Assembly (NCBI GenBank): GCA_017561085.1 | Contig: JAFZDQ010000033.1 | Coordinates: 1 to 64,000, forward strand | Source of the DNA: Lachnospiraceae bacterium | Lineage (GTDB): Bacteria > Bacillota > Clostridia > Lachnospirales > Lachnospiraceae | Reading direction: 5' to 3' | Length of the DNA stretch: 64,000 nt | In this document: positions 7,176-14,769 of the stretch, one piece after another | How positions within the stretch are numbered: position 1 is the first letter of the stretch | How the letters are laid out: each line of letters begins with the position of its first letter | The notes under the pieces: generated by a model | The model's database searches: none | The model's input: the letters and a program-made list of their open reading frames with translations, nothing else | Told to the model about the DNA's origin: nothing | Translations under genes and position numbers: made by a program

Positions 7176-8510
7176 TTATTTTTTCTTTCCTTTTGCGCGT
7201 CTTGCTTTGCTTGTATTTTGTACTTTAGGCGATTTTACCGGTTCATTTACAGACGCATTTCCTTGCGCGCTTACAGATTCCTTTACAGGATCCGGTACAG
7301 TCGCGCATACAGGCCCCGGTACCGGCTCTTTTACAGGTTCTTCACAAGTCCCTGCCCTCTTCGGCCTTGCATTCTTTTTATTCACATCTTCTCTCAAAAG
7401 CATATATACCGTGGATAACAATGGAATAAATACCAGCATACCGGCTACACCAAACAAACTACCACCAATGGTTACTGCCGCCAAAACCCAAATGGAAGGA
7501 AGACCCACAGAGTTTCCTACCACATAAGGATAGATTAGGTTTCCTTCTATCTGCTGGATAACGATAAACAAAATTAAAAATCCGATGACCTTTTCGGGAC
7601 TGTCTACCAAAATCAGGAATGCGCCGATAAAACAACCGATAAAGGCTCCCACAATGGGAATCAGGGACGTAAAAGCAATCAGCACGCCCACCATAAATGC
7701 AAAGGGGAATCGAAACAGTGACATTGCCACTATAAACAACGCGCCCAGAATCAATGCTTCCGTACACTGTCCTGTAATAAAACGGCTGAAATTCTGATAT
7801 AAAAGATGCGCCACCTTTAATACCCATTCATTCACCGAAGGCTTCGTATAAGCCGTTAACATGCGTTTTAACTGGTCTGATAACTTCTCCTTCTGGGTCA
7901 GGATATAAATGGAAAAAATAAGGGCAATAAAGAAGTTTACCGTGCCGCTGACGATACTGCTTGCTACCGTAATGGTGGAGGTCAGCATACTGCCCATTCC
8001 GTTTTGTAAAAAGCCCCACACTTTGGAGAACAACTCCTGCCAGTTAATTTCCGGAATTTGGAAGGTATTAAACTGGGACATCAGTTCCGGATGGGACGCA
8101 AGTGCGCCTTGCAGCCATACCATAAATTTATCCGCAAAAACAGGAACTTCCTTTCCAAGTACCTGCATTGTCGCAACCAATTGGGGAATCACGGTTATCA
8201 CCACCAGCGTAAGTACCAGTACCACCGATAAAAGCGCCAGCACAAGGCTTACCGGTCTCTTTATTTTCGCCAGTTTATCTACGGTTCCCGGCTTATAACT
8301 CTTACGCATAAACAACTTTCTTTCATAAAAGTTCAAAGGAAGGTTAATGATAAAAGCAATCACGCCGCCCAAAATAAAGGGCTTGCAAATATTAAAAAGT
8401 AAAACCAGCGTATCGCACAAAATGTCAAACTTAATCAGGGCAAGTATCATAAACGCTGCAAACGCAATTAATCCCCTGATTTTTCCTATGCTCTTTTTAT
8501 CCAAATTCAT
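7176..8510 (-). CDS. AI-2E family transporter (PerM/YhhT type membrane protein)
   Basis: The 444-aa protein has two N-terminal membrane segments, a long soluble stretch (about residues 100-200) and a C-terminal block of hydrophobic helices with the family signature near IGNLIYPYVVG-like QIEGNLIYPYVVGNSV. Members are permeases of uncertain substrate; the AI-2 label comes from one homologue. The last ~65 residues form a Pro/Val/Glu/Lys-rich tail with repeated EPVK-like motifs, ending in a basic run. The ATG overlaps the pepD stop (ATGA), so the two are translationally coupled. Confidence 0.88.
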   Translation of the reverse strand: MNLDKKSIGKIRGLIAFAAFMILALIKFDILCDTLVLLFNICKPFILGGVIAFIINLPLNFYERKLFMRKSYKPGTVDKLAKIKRPVSLVLALLSVVLVLTLVVITVIPQLVATMQVLGKEVPVFADKFMVWLQGALASHPELMSQFNTFQIPEINWQELFSKVWGFLQNGMGSMLTSTITVASSIVSGTVNFFIALIFSIYILTQKEKLSDQLKRMLTAYTKPSVNEWVLKVAHLLYQNFSRFITGQCTEALILGALFIVAMSLFRFPFAFMVGVLIAFTSLIPIVGAFIGCFIGAFLILVDSPEKVIGFLILFIVIQQIEGNLIYPYVVGNSVGLPSIWVLAAVTIGGSLFGVAGMLVFIPLLSTVYMLLREDVNKKNARPKRAGTCEEPVKEPVPGPVCATVPDPVKESVSAQGNASVNEPVKSPKVQNTSKARRAKGKKK

Positions 8511-9952
8511 TTCATCTCCTCCAGTACCTTCAGGAAAAACTCATACACGCGTTTTGTTGAAGAAACAGACAATCTTTCTTTGGTTGTATGGATATCAGCA
8601 ATATCAGGTCCCAGGGAAACACAGTCCAAATCCGGTATCTTCTCTGCAAACAGACCGCACTCCAGGCCTGCATGAATCGCCTGTATCTGCGGCTTATATC
8701 CGTACATTTCCCGGAAAATTCCTTCCATCTTCGCACGCAAAGGTGAGTCCTTCCGATAAGCCCATCCGGGATAGTTTCCGGAAACTTCCATCGTAACGCC
8801 GGCTAATTCAGCCATATCCCTTAAGCGTAACAGCAATGCTTCTTTACTGCTCTCTACGGAACTTCTTACGGAAAATCCTGCCTTCAGTTCACCGCCGTCA
8901 AGACACAATGTACCGAAATTCAGGGAGGTTTCCACCAGCCCTTCCATGGCCCCGCTCATAGCCTGCACGCCGTTTGGCAGTACATGTAAAAAGCGGATTA
9001 ACCCATCAGCTTCTTTTCCTGTCATACATTTCTTTGCTTGTATTTTACCAAATTCTGCCATCAAAGAAAAGTCCGGGTCTTTATCTCTTAACTCAATCTT
9101 AATATCCTTCTCCATCTTTTGAAGGCATGCTGCCACTGCTTCCTTTTCACCGGTATACAGAATTTCTGCACAGGCCTCCCCCGGTATCACATTATCAGCC
9201 GTACCTCCACTTAAAGAAACAACGAAAAAGTCCGTCACTTCCCGTAAGGCACGCAAGGTTCTGATTAACAGGCAATTGGCATTTCCCCGCTCTTTGTGGA
9301 TTTCCACGCCGGAATGTCCGCCCTGTAATCCGCAAATGCGTAAATTAAGGCTTTCCCCTTCCGATAATTCCGTGGGATAACTTTTTCTGAAATCTGCCCG
9401 CGCGCCGCCTGCACAGCCGGCCAAAAAGATACCTTCCTCTTCCGAATCCAGATTCAGCATGGTACGTGCCTTACAACAGGACAAATCCACATAAGCAGCA
9501 CCATCCATCCCAACTTCTTCATCTACCGTAATCACCACTTCCAAACGGGGATGGGGGATACTGTCACTATCCAAAACCGCCAGCGCATAAGCAATGGCAA
9601 TTCCGTCATCACCGCCAAGGCTGGTTCCTTTTGCAAATATATAATCACCCTCTGCATGAAGCCTCAAACCGTCCTTTTCCATATCAATATCTGCATCCGG
9701 TTCCTTCACCGCCACCATATCCATATGTCCCTGTACCAATACGGCAGGTGCCTTTTCATAGCCGGCAGTTGCTTCCTTTATGATAATGACATTTCCAAGC
9801 TTATCCTGATGGCACTCCAAATTTCTGTCTCCGGCAAAGGTCACCAGATAATGACTGATTTGCTCTGTATTACCTGAGCCATGCGGAATGCTGCAAATCT
9901 CTTCAAAAAACCGGAACACGGCTTTGGGCTCTAATGCTTCTAACACCTTCAT
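8507..9952 (-). CDS. pepD: Aminoacyl-histidine dipeptidase (M20C, PepD)
   Basis: This zinc dipeptidase of peptidase family M20C cleaves Xaa-His and other dipeptides in the cytoplasm. At 481 aa it has the normal family length. Visible motifs are QGHMDMVA (metal histidine and aspartate), GGDDGIAIAYA (bridging aspartate), VDEEVGMDGA (catalytic and metal glutamates) and the C-terminal HAGLECGLF. A lid domain lies in the middle (GGHSGVEIH). Its stop overlaps the start of the permease gene, so this is a two-gene operon; no transport of dipeptides is implied by that alone. Confidence 0.95.
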   Translation of the reverse strand: MKVLEALEPKAVFRFFEEICSIPHGSGNTEQISHYLVTFAGDRNLECHQDKLGNVIIIKEATAGYEKAPAVLVQGHMDMVAVKEPDADIDMEKDGLRLHAEGDYIFAKGTSLGGDDGIAIAYALAVLDSDSIPHPRLEVVITVDEEVGMDGAAYVDLSCCKARTMLNLDSEEEGIFLAGCAGGARADFRKSYPTELSEGESLNLRICGLQGGHSGVEIHKERGNANCLLIRTLRALREVTDFFVVSLSGGTADNVIPGEACAEILYTGEKEAVAACLQKMEKDIKIELRDKDPDFSLMAEFGKIQAKKCMTGKEADGLIRFLHVLPNGVQAMSGAMEGLVETSLNFGTLCLDGGELKAGFSVRSSVESSKEALLLRLRDMAELAGVTMEVSGNYPGWAYRKDSPLRAKMEGIFREMYGYKPQIQAIHAGLECGLFAEKIPDLDCVSLGPDIADIHTTKERLSVSSTKRVYEFFLKVLEEMK

Positions 9953-9974
9953 TGTTTACTCCTTCTACAGTAAC

Positions 9975-10007
9975 AAAAAGGTCTTATCACTTTACGTTGA
10001 TAAGACC
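9975..10007 (-). terminator. Terminator of the infC-rpmI-rplT operon
   Basis: On the minus strand a 10-bp perfect stem (GGTCTTATCA / TGATAAGACC) is followed by TTTTTG, shortly after rplT. Confidence 0.88.
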
Positions 10008-10021
10008 CTCATTTGCTCTGC

Positions 10022-10378
10022 TTATGCTAATTTACTCTTAGCAAGTTCTGCTAAAGTCTTGAAACCTTCAGCATCGTTAACTGCCATTTCAGCAAGCATC
10101 TTTCTGTTGATTTCAACTTCTGCAAGCTTAAGACCATACATAAATTTGCTGTAGGATAAACCGTTTAATCTTGCAGCAGCGTTGATACGTGCAATCCATA
10201 ACTGTCTGAACTGACGTTTCTTTTCCTTACGTCCTGCATATGAAGAAGCTAATGCTCTCATTACGGACTGTTTTGCTACTCTATACTGTTTGCTTCTTGC
10301 ACCTCTGTAACCTTTTGCAAGCTTTAATACTCTGTTATGTTTTTTCTTAGCGTTTAAGCCGCCTTTAATTCTTGCCAT
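10022..10378 (-). CDS. rplT: 50S ribosomal protein L20
   Basis: The 118-aa basic protein begins [24 protein letters not shown] and has the internal [10 protein letters not shown] segment typical of L20. L20 binds 23S rRNA early in 50S assembly. In Firmicutes it also represses this operon by binding the leader RNA. An AGGAGG lies before the ATG. It is the last gene of infC-rpmI-rplT. Confidence 0.98.
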   Translation of the reverse strand: MARIKGGLNAKKKHNRVLKLAKGYRGARSKQYRVAKQSVMRALASSYAGRKEKKRQFRQLWIARINAAARLNGLSYSKFMYGLKLAEVEINRKMLAEMAVNDAEGFKTLAELAKSKLA

Positions 10379-10428
10379 TTCTTATTTCCTCCTTATGACT
10401 CTATCTGTTAACTTCTGCAATGCTTTCC

Positions 10429-10626
10429 TTAGATGTAAGGTAAGATTTTCTTCATATTCTTAACATTGGTTGCATCTGTAATAGCAGACTGTCTGAGATT
10501 ACGTTTTCTCTTTGTAGACTTCTTGGTTAAGATATGGCTCTTATAAGCTTTACTTCTTTTTAATTTACCTGTTCCTGTAGCTTTAAAACGCTTTGCAGCA
10601 GCTTTGCTTGTTTTCATTTTGGGCAT
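10429..10626 (-). CDS. rpmI: 50S ribosomal protein L35
   Basis: The 65-aa basic protein starts [20 protein letters not shown] and contains [16 protein letters not shown], both diagnostic of L35. It lies between infC and rplT in the conserved order and has a GGAGGA Shine-Dalgarno. Confidence 0.98.
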   Translation of the reverse strand: MPKMKTSKAAAKRFKATGTGKLKRSKAYKSHILTKKSTKRKRNLRQSAITDATNVKNMKKILPYI

Positions 10627-10676
10627 AACTGATTCCTCCTGTATCTTATCTTTGCTTCATTTATTTTAACTGCGAA

Positions 10677-11183
10677 CTAACGCTTCTCAGTTAAAAACAT
10701 TGTCATACTCCTACCTTCAACCTTAGGAGCCTTTTCAACTACACATACATCTTCAAGTGCTTTCGCAAAATCATCTAAGATATGCTTGCTGCTTGCCATA
10801 TGTGCCATTTCACGTCCGCGGAAACGAAGTGTTACCTTCACTCTGTCACCCTTGGATAAAAACTTTCTTGCGGCATTTACCTTGGTATTTAAATCGTTGG
10901 TATCAATATTGGGAGAAAGACGGATTTCTTTGATTTCGATTACCTTCTGTTTCTTCTTCGCTTCTTTCTCTTTTCTGGTCTGTTCGTATTTGTACTTACC
11001 GTAATCTACGATCTTACAAACGGGCGGCTTCGCTGTGGGAGCAATCTTTACTAAATCAAGACCGGCTTCCTCTGCAAGTGCAAGCGCCTCTTTCGCAGAC
11101 ATAATACCTAACTGTTCACCATCTTCACCGATTACACGTACTTCCTTGTCTCTAATCTGTTCGTTAATGAATAATTCGCTAAT
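10677..11183 (-). CDS. infC: Translation initiation factor IF-3 (ATT start)
   Basis: The 168-aa protein has the IF-3 N-terminal domain (INEQIRDKEVRVIGEDGEQLG), a basic linker (KEAKKKQKV) and the C-terminal domain ending VEGRSMTMFL. It binds the 30S subunit and checks initiator tRNA and start codons. The frame is open far upstream, but GGGAGGG lies 7 bases before an ATT at 11183-11181, which matches the rare AUU start that infC uses in other bacteria for autoregulation. Upstream is a leader with competing hairpins. Confidence 0.95.
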   Translation of the reverse strand: MSELFINEQIRDKEVRVIGEDGEQLGIMSAKEALALAEEAGLDLVKIAPTAKPPVCKIVDYGKYKYEQTRKEKEAKKKQKVIEIKEIRLSPNIDTNDLNTKVNAARKFLSKGDRVKVTLRFRGREMAHMASSKHILDDFAKALEDVCVVEKAPKVEGRSMTMFLTEKR

Positions 11184-11372
11184 GGTTTTACCCTCCCTGC
11201 AAGAAATAATAATAAAAAAGTGGATACATAAAGTATCCACTAAACGTTCCAGACAAACTCCCTGCGCACCTATTGCACGCAATCATAACTATGAGTTTTG
11301 AACTATTAACGCCTGCAAGCCTTCGCCGCAGGGTGAGAGTGGATACTCTACTTGCTGTCCGTGTTCTTCACA
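11184..11372 (-). promoter_or_regulatory. infC leader, L20-type transcription attenuator
   Basis: The minus-strand leader carries three copies of one pairing module: GTATCCACT at 11347-11339, AGTGGATAC at 11241-11233 and GTATCCACT at 11227-11219. The middle segment can pair with the last one to make a terminator stem followed by T6, or with the first one in a slightly longer (~12 bp) antiterminator. This agrees with the known Firmicutes L20 leader, where L20 binding favours termination. The leader also holds G/C-rich helices between the two arms. Its 5' limit is approximate. Confidence 0.85.
11213..11241 (-). terminator. Attenuator terminator in the infC leader
   Basis: A perfect 9-bp stem (AGTGGATAC / GTATCCACT) with a 5-nt loop and a following T run lies about 30 bases before the infC start. 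Confidence 0.88.
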
Positions 11373-11503
11373 CGCTTTAATAATATAACATCTATTTCCT
11401 TATATGTCAATACAAAATACGAAGTTTTCGTTATTTATTTTTCTTTCAAATACCGCTTGCACTTCGGCCCGGTTTCTTTGTGCTTTTTTATTTCTTCTCA
11501 GGC

Positions 11504-12124
11504 TCACTCTTTTCGTCTCACCAGGCGGATTTGTCCTTCTGCCGCCTCAAAGTCAACCATCATTTCATCATCCTTAGACTGGCTGTAGGTAACGATATGG
11601 GTATCCTCCGCCAGCACAATATAGGTAAGCTGCAGGATTGTATTACTTTCCACCTTGTAGGAACTGCGGATTTTCAGTGCCGGAATCTGATCCATCTGTA
11701 CTTTTTCAAAGGATGTAATTTCTACAGAAACATCCTTTCCTTCCTGCTTTAAGGCCTCTTCCAGGAAAAGCGCATACTGCTCCGCAGTCAGTTCTTCCTT
11801 CACATGGCCGGCTTCTCCGGGGACCATAGAATAATAAATATTGGAAGACTCCATCGGCGCTCTTTCGTGCAAATACAGGCCCTTTACCTCTTCAGACTCA
11901 TGGTAGTCTCCGGGAATCAGGACCACGCAGTGCTCTACCTGTTCTTTGCCGCTGTCCTCTACAACTTCCTTTAATTCAAATTCCTGCATTTTAATATATT
12001 CGGTTACTTCGCCCTCTTCATCTATGATTTCTGCCACAGTAACCACTTTTTCACTACAGCCTGCCAGGAAAAAGCAAAACAACATTCCAACAAGGGCTGC
12101 AAATGTGTATTTCATCCTTTTCAT
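11504..12124 (-). CDS. Lipoprotein of unknown function
   Basis: The 206-aa protein has a type II signal peptide with lipobox LAGC near residues 20-23, so it should be anchored outside the membrane. The mature part is acidic and has alternating strand and helix character, with a VVLIPGDYHESEEVKGLYLHE segment; I recognise no family. GAGGA precedes the ATG. It lies upstream of infC on the same strand but is separated by the leader region. Confidence 0.8.
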   Translation of the reverse strand: MKRMKYTFAALVGMLFCFFLAGCSEKVVTVAEIIDEEGEVTEYIKMQEFELKEVVEDSGKEQVEHCVVLIPGDYHESEEVKGLYLHERAPMESSNIYYSMVPGEAGHVKEELTAEQYALFLEEALKQEGKDVSVEITSFEKVQMDQIPALKIRSSYKVESNTILQLTYIVLAEDTHIVTYSQSKDDEMMVDFEAAEGQIRLVRRKE

Positions 12125-12192
12125 ATGTCTATCCTCAACAAGTACAATCTCATACCTACTTATTTAAGCATATTTTTTCTGTTTCTTCAAGT

Positions 12193-12229
12193 AAAAACGG
12201 CAACATACCAAAAGAGTACATCGCCGTTT
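12193..12229 (-). terminator. Terminator after the DUF1540 gene
   Basis: On the minus strand a ~14-bp stem, closed by AAACGGC/GCCGTTT and extended inward by G-U and A-U pairs, is followed by TTTTT. Confidence 0.75.
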
Positions 12230-12237
12230 ATTTTTGT

Positions 12238-12552
12238 TTACTTTTCTTTAAATGTTGCACAGGATGTCTCTTTGCTTTCATCGGCACCTGCACCCATAAT
12301 GTCTACATGCTCCGCAATACATTTGTAATTGCTGTTGTAAACACATTTCACTGCCTCACAATCAATGCTGATGGTTCTGCAGGGATGCTCCAGTGCACTT
12401 TCAAATCTGTCATTCTTTGCATCCCTGAAGCTTTCGCAACAGGTTTCATCTTCTCTTCCGGCATGCTTTCCGCCCACCATAATATCACCTTTACAGCAAC
12501 ATTCTTCCTTATTGTAAGTACAATTTCTTACAGAACAGTCAAGATACGCCAT
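12238..12552 (-). CDS. DUF1540 protein with two cysteine-rich modules
   Basis: The 104-aa protein has two copies of the DUF1540 pattern: CSVRNCTYNKEECCCKGDIMVGG...CCESF at residues 6-40 and CEAVKCVYNSNYKCIAEHVDIMG...CATF at residues 65-101. Twelve or so cysteines suggest metal binding. The family is widespread in clostridia and its role is not established. AAGGAGGT precedes the ATG. It lies at the end of the pilus gene cluster but has its own terminator. Confidence 0.9.
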   Translation of the reverse strand: MAYLDCSVRNCTYNKEECCCKGDIMVGGKHAGREDETCCESFRDAKNDRFESALEHPCRTISIDCEAVKCVYNSNYKCIAEHVDIMGAGADESKETSCATFKEK

Positions 12553-12656
12553 ACTGTATTACCTCCTTAATTTGCGGATTCCCGCTTTGCTTTCCTTTAC
12601 AGTATGACCGTATTTTTTTATCTTATTCATTTACAGGGAACGTTTCTTTCACATAA

Positions 12657-13232
12657 TCAGGTAAAATCAGATAAAACAATTTCACCCTCCACGATTTTTT
12701 CATAGTCCTGTAACGTGCGGAAATTATAACATTTCACCGCTTTCGAAGCAGAATACTCAAAACCGTTCTTCAAATTCTTAATAGAAATTTTTACATCAAA
12801 TATATTTTCGTCATTTAACCGTTCTACCTGAAAGGATGTAATCCGATAGCCCATGTAGGCACCTTCCTCCATCTGCCACGGATGCTGCCCTTGCATGCAC
12901 AAGATTCCGTCCTGTACCAGAAATGCGGACGGTACGCCGTCCCTGTCAAAAAAGGCAACGCCGCCCCCTAAGACTTCTCCGTCCTTTAACACAATTCCCG
13001 TCTTAACAGCCTCTTCTCCTGCCACCTGTGCAAAGGATAGTTCTCCCGTTACTTTATCCAAAAGAATCTCCCCCACACTTTGGGCGTACATGGTTCCTGT
13101 CATCTCACTCTGGACCCTGATGGAAGAAGTAATTACACCGGTCACGGCCGCAAGAAAAATCCCCATAAGCGCAAAGGTAACGATTATTTCCGCAAGGGTC
13201 ATTCCCTTTTGATTATCTCGCAGTCTCTCCAT
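12657..13232 (-). CDS. Minor prepilin-like protein (Glu5 present)
   Basis: The ~191-aa protein has a class III (prepilin) signal: a short basic leader, then NQKG^MTLAEIIVTFALMGIF with Glu at +5 and a hydrophobic helix. A globular C-terminal domain follows. I chose the ATG at 13232, 7 bases after AAGGAG; the frame also opens at 13256. It overlaps the preceding gene by 20 bases and is the last gene of the pilus operon. It is probably a tip pseudopilin comparable to GspI or GspJ types, but the exact class is uncertain. Confidence 0.85.
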   Translation of the reverse strand: MERLRDNQKGMTLAEIIVTFALMGIFLAAVTGVITSSIRVQSEMTGTMYAQSVGEILLDKVTGELSFAQVAGEEAVKTGIVLKDGEVLGGGVAFFDRDGVPSAFLVQDGILCMQGQHPWQMEEGAYMGYRITSFQVERLNDENIFDVKISIKNLKNGFEYSASKAVKCYNFRTLQDYEKIVEGEIVLSDFT

Positions 13233-13581
13233 CCCCCTGCTCCTTATCCGAATCATAATAATAAATTACTCCCGCATTACCGGGCTTTTCTGCCTTATAA
13301 AGCGTTGCATCCACAAAAAAGCTACCGTCTTTGCCGCGGAACGACAATCTGACATCATCTGCCAGAAGGGTATCCCTTGTTTCTCCCAGATAATAGGCTT
13401 TCGTTAAATTCCTGCTGTCAATCAGCATATCCCTAGCCCCCATCATCATCTCCGAAGATACATGCTGCACCTTATAAAAGGCCGTTACAAAAATAAGCAG
13501 CAGCGCAAAAGAAACAAGGACAGTCACCATTGAAGTTCCTTTATTATTTTTTAACAATATGTTTCCACTTCCAAGTTTCAT
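13213..13581 (-). CDS. Minor prepilin-like protein lacking Glu5
   Basis: This small protein (~122 aa) has a basic leader and LLKNNKG followed by TSMVTVLVSFALLLIFVTAF, a pilin-like hydrophobic helix without the Glu at +5 of normal pilins. The globular part contains a strand-rich segment (RLSFRGKDGSFFVDATLY). The start at 13581 (ATG with GGGAG upstream) gives a 38-base overlap with the gene before. Lack of Glu5 is known for tip subunits such as GspK. The family assignment rests on position and the N-terminus. Confidence 0.75.
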   Translation of the reverse strand: MKLGSGNILLKNNKGTSMVTVLVSFALLLIFVTAFYKVQHVSSEMMMGARDMLIDSRNLTKAYYLGETRDTLLADDVRLSFRGKDGSFFVDATLYKAEKPGNAGVIYYYDSDKEQGDGETAR

Positions 13582-14122
13582 AAGCATCTCCCGTAACCTG
13601 CAACTCATAAATATCCGTAACGGTACAAGTCTGTTCTTTCACGGTCACTGTGGTTTTGACCACCAGTTCCTTGGGCACGGTTTCTTTTTCGCCGGGTATC
13701 CAATACATGGTCAAATCCGTCTTCGCAATTTCACCCGACACACCGGTAGGGTCCATGGTAAAGGTTCTGAAGGCATTTTCTTTTGCATGGATTTCGGCAG
13801 TCCCTTCCTCATAATAAGGCCAGGCACCTGTTGTAATCTGTTCTTTGATATAATGCCACAGAGACATGTTGTAAGCATCCTGCATCCTGCCGCTTGCTTC
13901 CTGGTTATAATCCGTATAAACCGTTTCACTGTCCGTTAACTGCTTTTCTATTTCTTCACTGAAGCTGACCGACAAAATCCTGCACTGCTGCAGGGCAAGA
14001 GACTTGCCGGCCGTATTTGTAAGTACCGAAGAAGTCAGAAACAGGCTTAAAGAAAGTGTCATAATAATTGCCATGGCACATACCACAAGCATAGTGGTGG
14101 AACCTGCATTCTTCTTTTTCAC
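13544..14122 (-). CDS. PilX/GspK-like minor pilus protein lacking Glu5
   Basis: The 192-aa protein begins VKKKNAG followed by STTMLVVCAMAIIMTLSLSL, a single N-terminal membrane helix resembling a pilin but with no Glu5. The remainder is globular with YNMSLWHYIKEQIT and a C-terminal strand region. I chose GTG 14122, 7 bases after GAGGAG; a TTG at 14125 is also in frame. It follows the 210-aa prepilin by 14 bases. It is probably part of the pilus tip complex. Confidence 0.75.
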   Translation of the reverse strand: MKKKNAGSTTMLVVCAMAIIMTLSLSLFLTSSVLTNTAGKSLALQQCRILSVSFSEEIEKQLTDSETVYTDYNQEASGRMQDAYNMSLWHYIKEQITTGAWPYYEEGTAEIHAKENAFRTFTMDPTGVSGEIAKTDLTMYWIPGEKETVPKELVVKTTVTVKEQTCTVTDIYELQVTGDAYETWKWKHIVKK

Positions 14123-14136
14123 CAAATAACTCCTCT

Positions 14137-14769
14137 CTATTCCAAACCGTAATAGCCTACCAGATATTCGCTTCTGAAATCCTCCCGTCTGTCACAAACG
14201 TTCACTCTGCCTTCCCTGGTGCTGGCAGTATAGGTAAAGGACCTGTTTTTATCACTGTACAAAACACCGTAAACCAGCCCCTTCTCCGGATTATATTCCA
14301 AAGAAATGGCGGCATTTAAAATACTCTTGTCGTGCAAATATTCTTCGAAGATACCATACAGCGCACGATACCCCTTACTTTGGGCATCATCCCTGCCGTC
14401 ATATTCCCCGTTTAAATACTTCTGATAGGTTTCTGCGGTTCCTGACAAAGCATAAATCGTATCCCCTTTGATGATTTCGCCCTCACCGCTTGCGTCCGCA
14501 TAAACTCCGTCCTTAGTGATAATGGTATCCAGCAGAATTTCTTCTCCCGGTGCTTCCTTAAGCGTCTCTAAACCGCCTCTTACACTATAGGAGGTCAGTT
14601 CCGCCTGGGCAGCCACAAACAAGGTCTGTGCATATCTGTTCTGCCTCTCAAAATCGGCAAAATCCTGATAGGCAAGCACGCCTACCACCCCCAGAGAGGA
14701 AAGCACTGCCAAAATCACAAAGGCTACTATCATTTCCGTTAATGTAAACCCCTTATTACTATTCTTCAT
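14137..14769 (-). CDS. Prepilin-type protein (Glu5 present)
   Basis: The 210-aa protein starts MKNSNKG^FTLTEMIVAFVILAVL, a short leader and a perfect prepilin motif with Glu5. The C-terminal domain of about 170 residues is probably a minor pilin head. The start overlaps the pilB stop by 11 bases, so translation is coupled. Confidence 0.88.
   Translation of the reverse strand: MKNSNKGFTLTEMIVAFVILAVLSSLGVVGVLAYQDFADFERQNRYAQTLFVAAQAELTSYSVRGGLETLKEAPGEEILLDTIITKDGVYADASGEGEIIKGDTIYALSGTAETYQKYLNGEYDGRDDAQSKGYRALYGIFEEYLHDKSILNAAISLEYNPEKGLVYGVLYSDKNRSFTYTASTREGRVNVCDRREDFRSEYLVGYYGLE

Noticed and set aside
10677..11282. Longer IF-3 starting at 11282
   Set aside because: The extension translates the attenuator leader and its hydrophobic residues are unlike IF-3; the ATT at 11183 has an ideal Shine-Dalgarno.
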